Shown here in pieces: positions 61,520 through 64,000 of a DNA stretch of 64,000 nucleotides; position 1 is the stretch's first letter, and each line of letters starts with the position of its first letter. The DNA is from Xylocopa sonorina (lineage: Eukaryota > Arthropoda > Insecta > Hymenoptera > Apidae), in the NCBI RefSeq assembly GCF_050948175.1, contig NW_027490251.1:124001-188000 (forward strand). The letters run 5' to 3'. A program made the position numbers and the translations under genes. A model generated the notes under the pieces. The model was not told where the DNA came from, did not search any database, and saw nothing but the letters and a program-made list of their open reading frames with translations.

Positions 61520-64000
61520 ATTGCCTCGACGCGTAGACATCTGCAGACGCTATTTCCTAGCATGGAAGTGTCGCATTTACATTCTTTTGAAGTGAATACG
61601 AGGTGTACATGACAATCCGCAATGAATATTATATCTTATCATGAAGCATAGAAATGAGATGCGATATTTCGTTTTGAGAAGCATTAGAACTCCATTGCTC
61701 CGATACGTAGTCATCTGCAAACGCTATTTCCTAGCAAGGAAGATTCGCATTTACATTCTTTTGAAGTGAATACAAGGTATATATGACACTGCGCAATGAA
61801 CATTATATCTTATCATGAAACAAAGAAGTGAAATGCGATATCGCGTTTTAAGAAGCATTAGAAATCTATTGCCTCGACGCGTAGACATCTGCAGTCGCTA
61901 TTTCCTAGCATGGAAGTGTCGCATTTACATTCTTTTGATGTGAATACGAGATATATATGACACTTCGCAATGAACATTATATCTTATCATGAAACATAGA
62001 TATGAGATGCGATATCGCGTTTTGAGAAGCATTAGAATTCTATTGCTACGATACGTAGACATCTGCAATCGCTATTTCCTAGCAACCAATAGTCGCATTT
62101 ACATTCTTTTGAAGTGAATTCGAGGTTTACATGACACTTCGGAATGAATATTATAACTTATCACGAAACATAGAAATGAGATGCGATATCGCGATCTAAG
62201 AAGCATCAGAACTCTATTGCTACGATACGTAGGCATCTGCAAACGCTATGCCCTAGCAAGGAATAGTCGCATTTACATTCTTTTGATGTGAATACGAGGT
62301 ATACATGACACTTCGCAATGAATACAATATCTTATCATGAAACATAGAAGTGAGATGCGATATCGCGTATTAAGAAGCATTAGAACTCTATTGCCTCGAC
62401 GCGTAGACATCTGCAGACGCTATTTCCTAGCATGGAAGTGTCGCATTTACATTCTTTTGAAGTGAATACGAGGTGTACATGACAATCCGCAATGAATATT
62501 ATATCTTATCAGGAAACTTAGAAATGAGATGCGATATCGCGTTTTGAGAAGCATTAGGACTCTATTGCTACGATACGTAGACATCTGAATACGCCATTTC
62601 CTAGCAAGAAAGTGTAGCATTTAAATTCTTTTGAAGTGAGTACGAGGTATACATGACACTTCGCATTGAATATTACATCTTATCACGAAACATATACATG
62701 AGATGCGATATCGCGATTTAAGTAGCATTGGAACTCTATGGCTACGATACGTAGACATCTGCGAACGCTATTTCCTAGGGTGGAAACGTCGCATTTACAT
62801 TGTTTTGAAGTAAATACGAGGTATACATGACACTTCGCAATGAACATTATATCTTATCATGTAACATAAAAGTGAGATGCGATATCGCGTCTTAACAAGA
62901 ATTAGAACCCTATTTCCTCGATGCGGAGATATCTGCAAACGCTATTTCCTAGCATGGAAGTGTCGCATTTACATTCGTTTGGAGGGAATACGAGGTGTAC
63001 ATGACAATCCGCAATGAATATTATATCTTATCAGGAAACTTAGAAATGAGATGCGATATCGCGTTTTGAGAAGCATTAGAACACTATTGCTATGATACGT
63101 AGACATCTGCAATCGCTATTTCCTAGCAACCAATAGTCGCATTTACATTCTTTTGAAGTGAATTCGAGGTTTACATGACACTACGGAATGAATATTATAA
63201 CATATCACGAAACATAGAAATGGGATGCGTTATCGCGATCTAAGAAGCATTAGAACTCTATTGCCTCGACGCGTAGACATCTGCAGACGCTATTTCCTAG
63301 CATGGAAGTGTCGCATTTACATTCTTTTGAAGTGAATACGAGGTGTACATGACAATCCGCAATGAATATTATATCTTATCATGAAGCATAGAAATGAGAT
63401 GCGATATCTCGTTTTGAGAAGCATTAGAACTCCATTGCTCCGATACGTAGTCATCTGCAAACGCTATTTCCTAGCAAGGAAGATTCGCATTTACATTCTT
63501 TTGAAGTGAATACAAGGTATATATGACACTTCGCAATGAACATTATATCTTATCATGAAACAAAGAAGTGAAATACGATATCGCGTTTTAAGAAGCATTA
63601 GAAATCTATTGCCTCGACGCGTAGACATCTGCAGTCGCTATTTCCTAGCATGGAAGTGTGGCATTTACATTCTTTTGATGTGAAAACGAGATATATATGA
63701 CACTTCGCAATGAACATTATATCTTATCATGAAACATAGATATGAGATGCGATATCGCGTTTTGAGAAGCATTAGAACTCTATTGCTACGATACGTAGAC
63801 ATCTGCAATCGCTATTTCCTAGCAGCCAATAGTCGCATTTACATTCTTTTGAAGTGAATTCGAGGTTTACCTGACACTTCGGAATGAATATTATAACATA
63901 TCACGAAACATAGAAATGAGATGCGATATCGCGATCTAAGAAGCATTAGAACTCTATTTCTACGATACGTAGGCATCTGCAAACGCTATGCCGTAGCAAG
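61520..64000 (+). repeat. Ten-monomer higher-order repeat at the right end (1,740 bp)
   Basis: The stretch 61,520-62,260 recurs at 63,260-64,000, shift exactly 1,740 bp, with TCCATTGCTCCGATACG at 61,691 and 63,431. The sub-unit with GCAATCGCTATTTCC occurs at 61,195, 62,065, 63,109 and 63,805, steps of 5, 6 and 4 monomers, so units of different size are nested. The repeat continues to the window edge. Confidence 0.8.

Larger units (their letters stand above)
53098..64000 (+). repeat. 174-bp satellite, block E (forward strand)
   Basis: About 62 forward monomers run to the end of the window. The first few, next to U', are irregular. The rest form recent higher-order repeats of 10 and 11 monomers. 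Sub-families match those at the right end of block A. Confidence 0.97.

Noticed and set aside
1..64000. Telomeric repeats, rRNA or tRNA genes
   Set aside because: No TTAGG or TTAGGG arrays, no rRNA core motifs and no tRNA A- and B-box pairs were seen on either strand by eye.

Overview
The window is eukaryotic heterochromatin with almost no coding capacity. About 80 percent of it (roughly 51 kb) is one AT-rich tandem satellite with a 174-bp monomer, about 295 monomers in all. The rest is two unrelated non-satellite cassettes, each present twice in opposite orientation. An LTR-type end with a primer-binding-site-like motif, canonical GT...AG intron signals and the lack of any prokaryotic gene point to an animal. 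An arthropod, probably an insect, is my best guess, but the species cannot be read from the sequence. I see no intact protein gene that I recognise, and no rRNA, tRNA or CRISPR array.

Layout: satellite (+) 1-28,378; cassette S1 28,379-29,891; satellite (-) 29,892-31,155; cassette U 31,156-36,087; satellite (+) 36,088-41,058; S1', the inverted copy of S1, 41,059-42,615; satellite (-) 42,616-48,545; U', the inverted copy of U, 48,546-53,097; satellite (+) 53,098-64,000. The satellite changes strand four times, each time at a cassette and never inside an array. The same satellite flanks travel with each cassette copy, so the copies come from duplication of a larger unit and not from independent insertions.

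The arrays carry several layers of higher-order repeats: multiples of 2, 4, 5, 7, 8, 9, 10 and 11 monomers, plus a near-identical tandem segmental duplication of about 7.3 kb (around 6,880-13,395 and 13,490-20,698). Satellite next to U is strongly decayed on one side, as expected at an array edge.

S1 (about 1.5 kb) has a GC-rich left module, an AT-rich middle and a right module with overlapping open frames of unknown function. U (4.9 kb) looks like a non-autonomous or decayed LTR-element remnant: a 592-bp LTR-like end, an AATAAA, a TGGCGCCC primer-site motif and a short restart of the LTR at its far end. Its interior lacks gag-pol. It holds instead gene-like pieces: a 116-bp canonical intron, a one-pass membrane protein reading frame, a possible second transposon end, and a GC-rich end with poly-C tracts. 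U and U' differ by about 3 percent in the one frame I compared fully, with no sign of selection on the protein.

The main point of interest is the architecture: two different cassettes, each sitting at a satellite strand switch between inverted satellite arms, in an alternating S1-U-S1'-U' order that a single inversion or a single inverted duplication does not explain.
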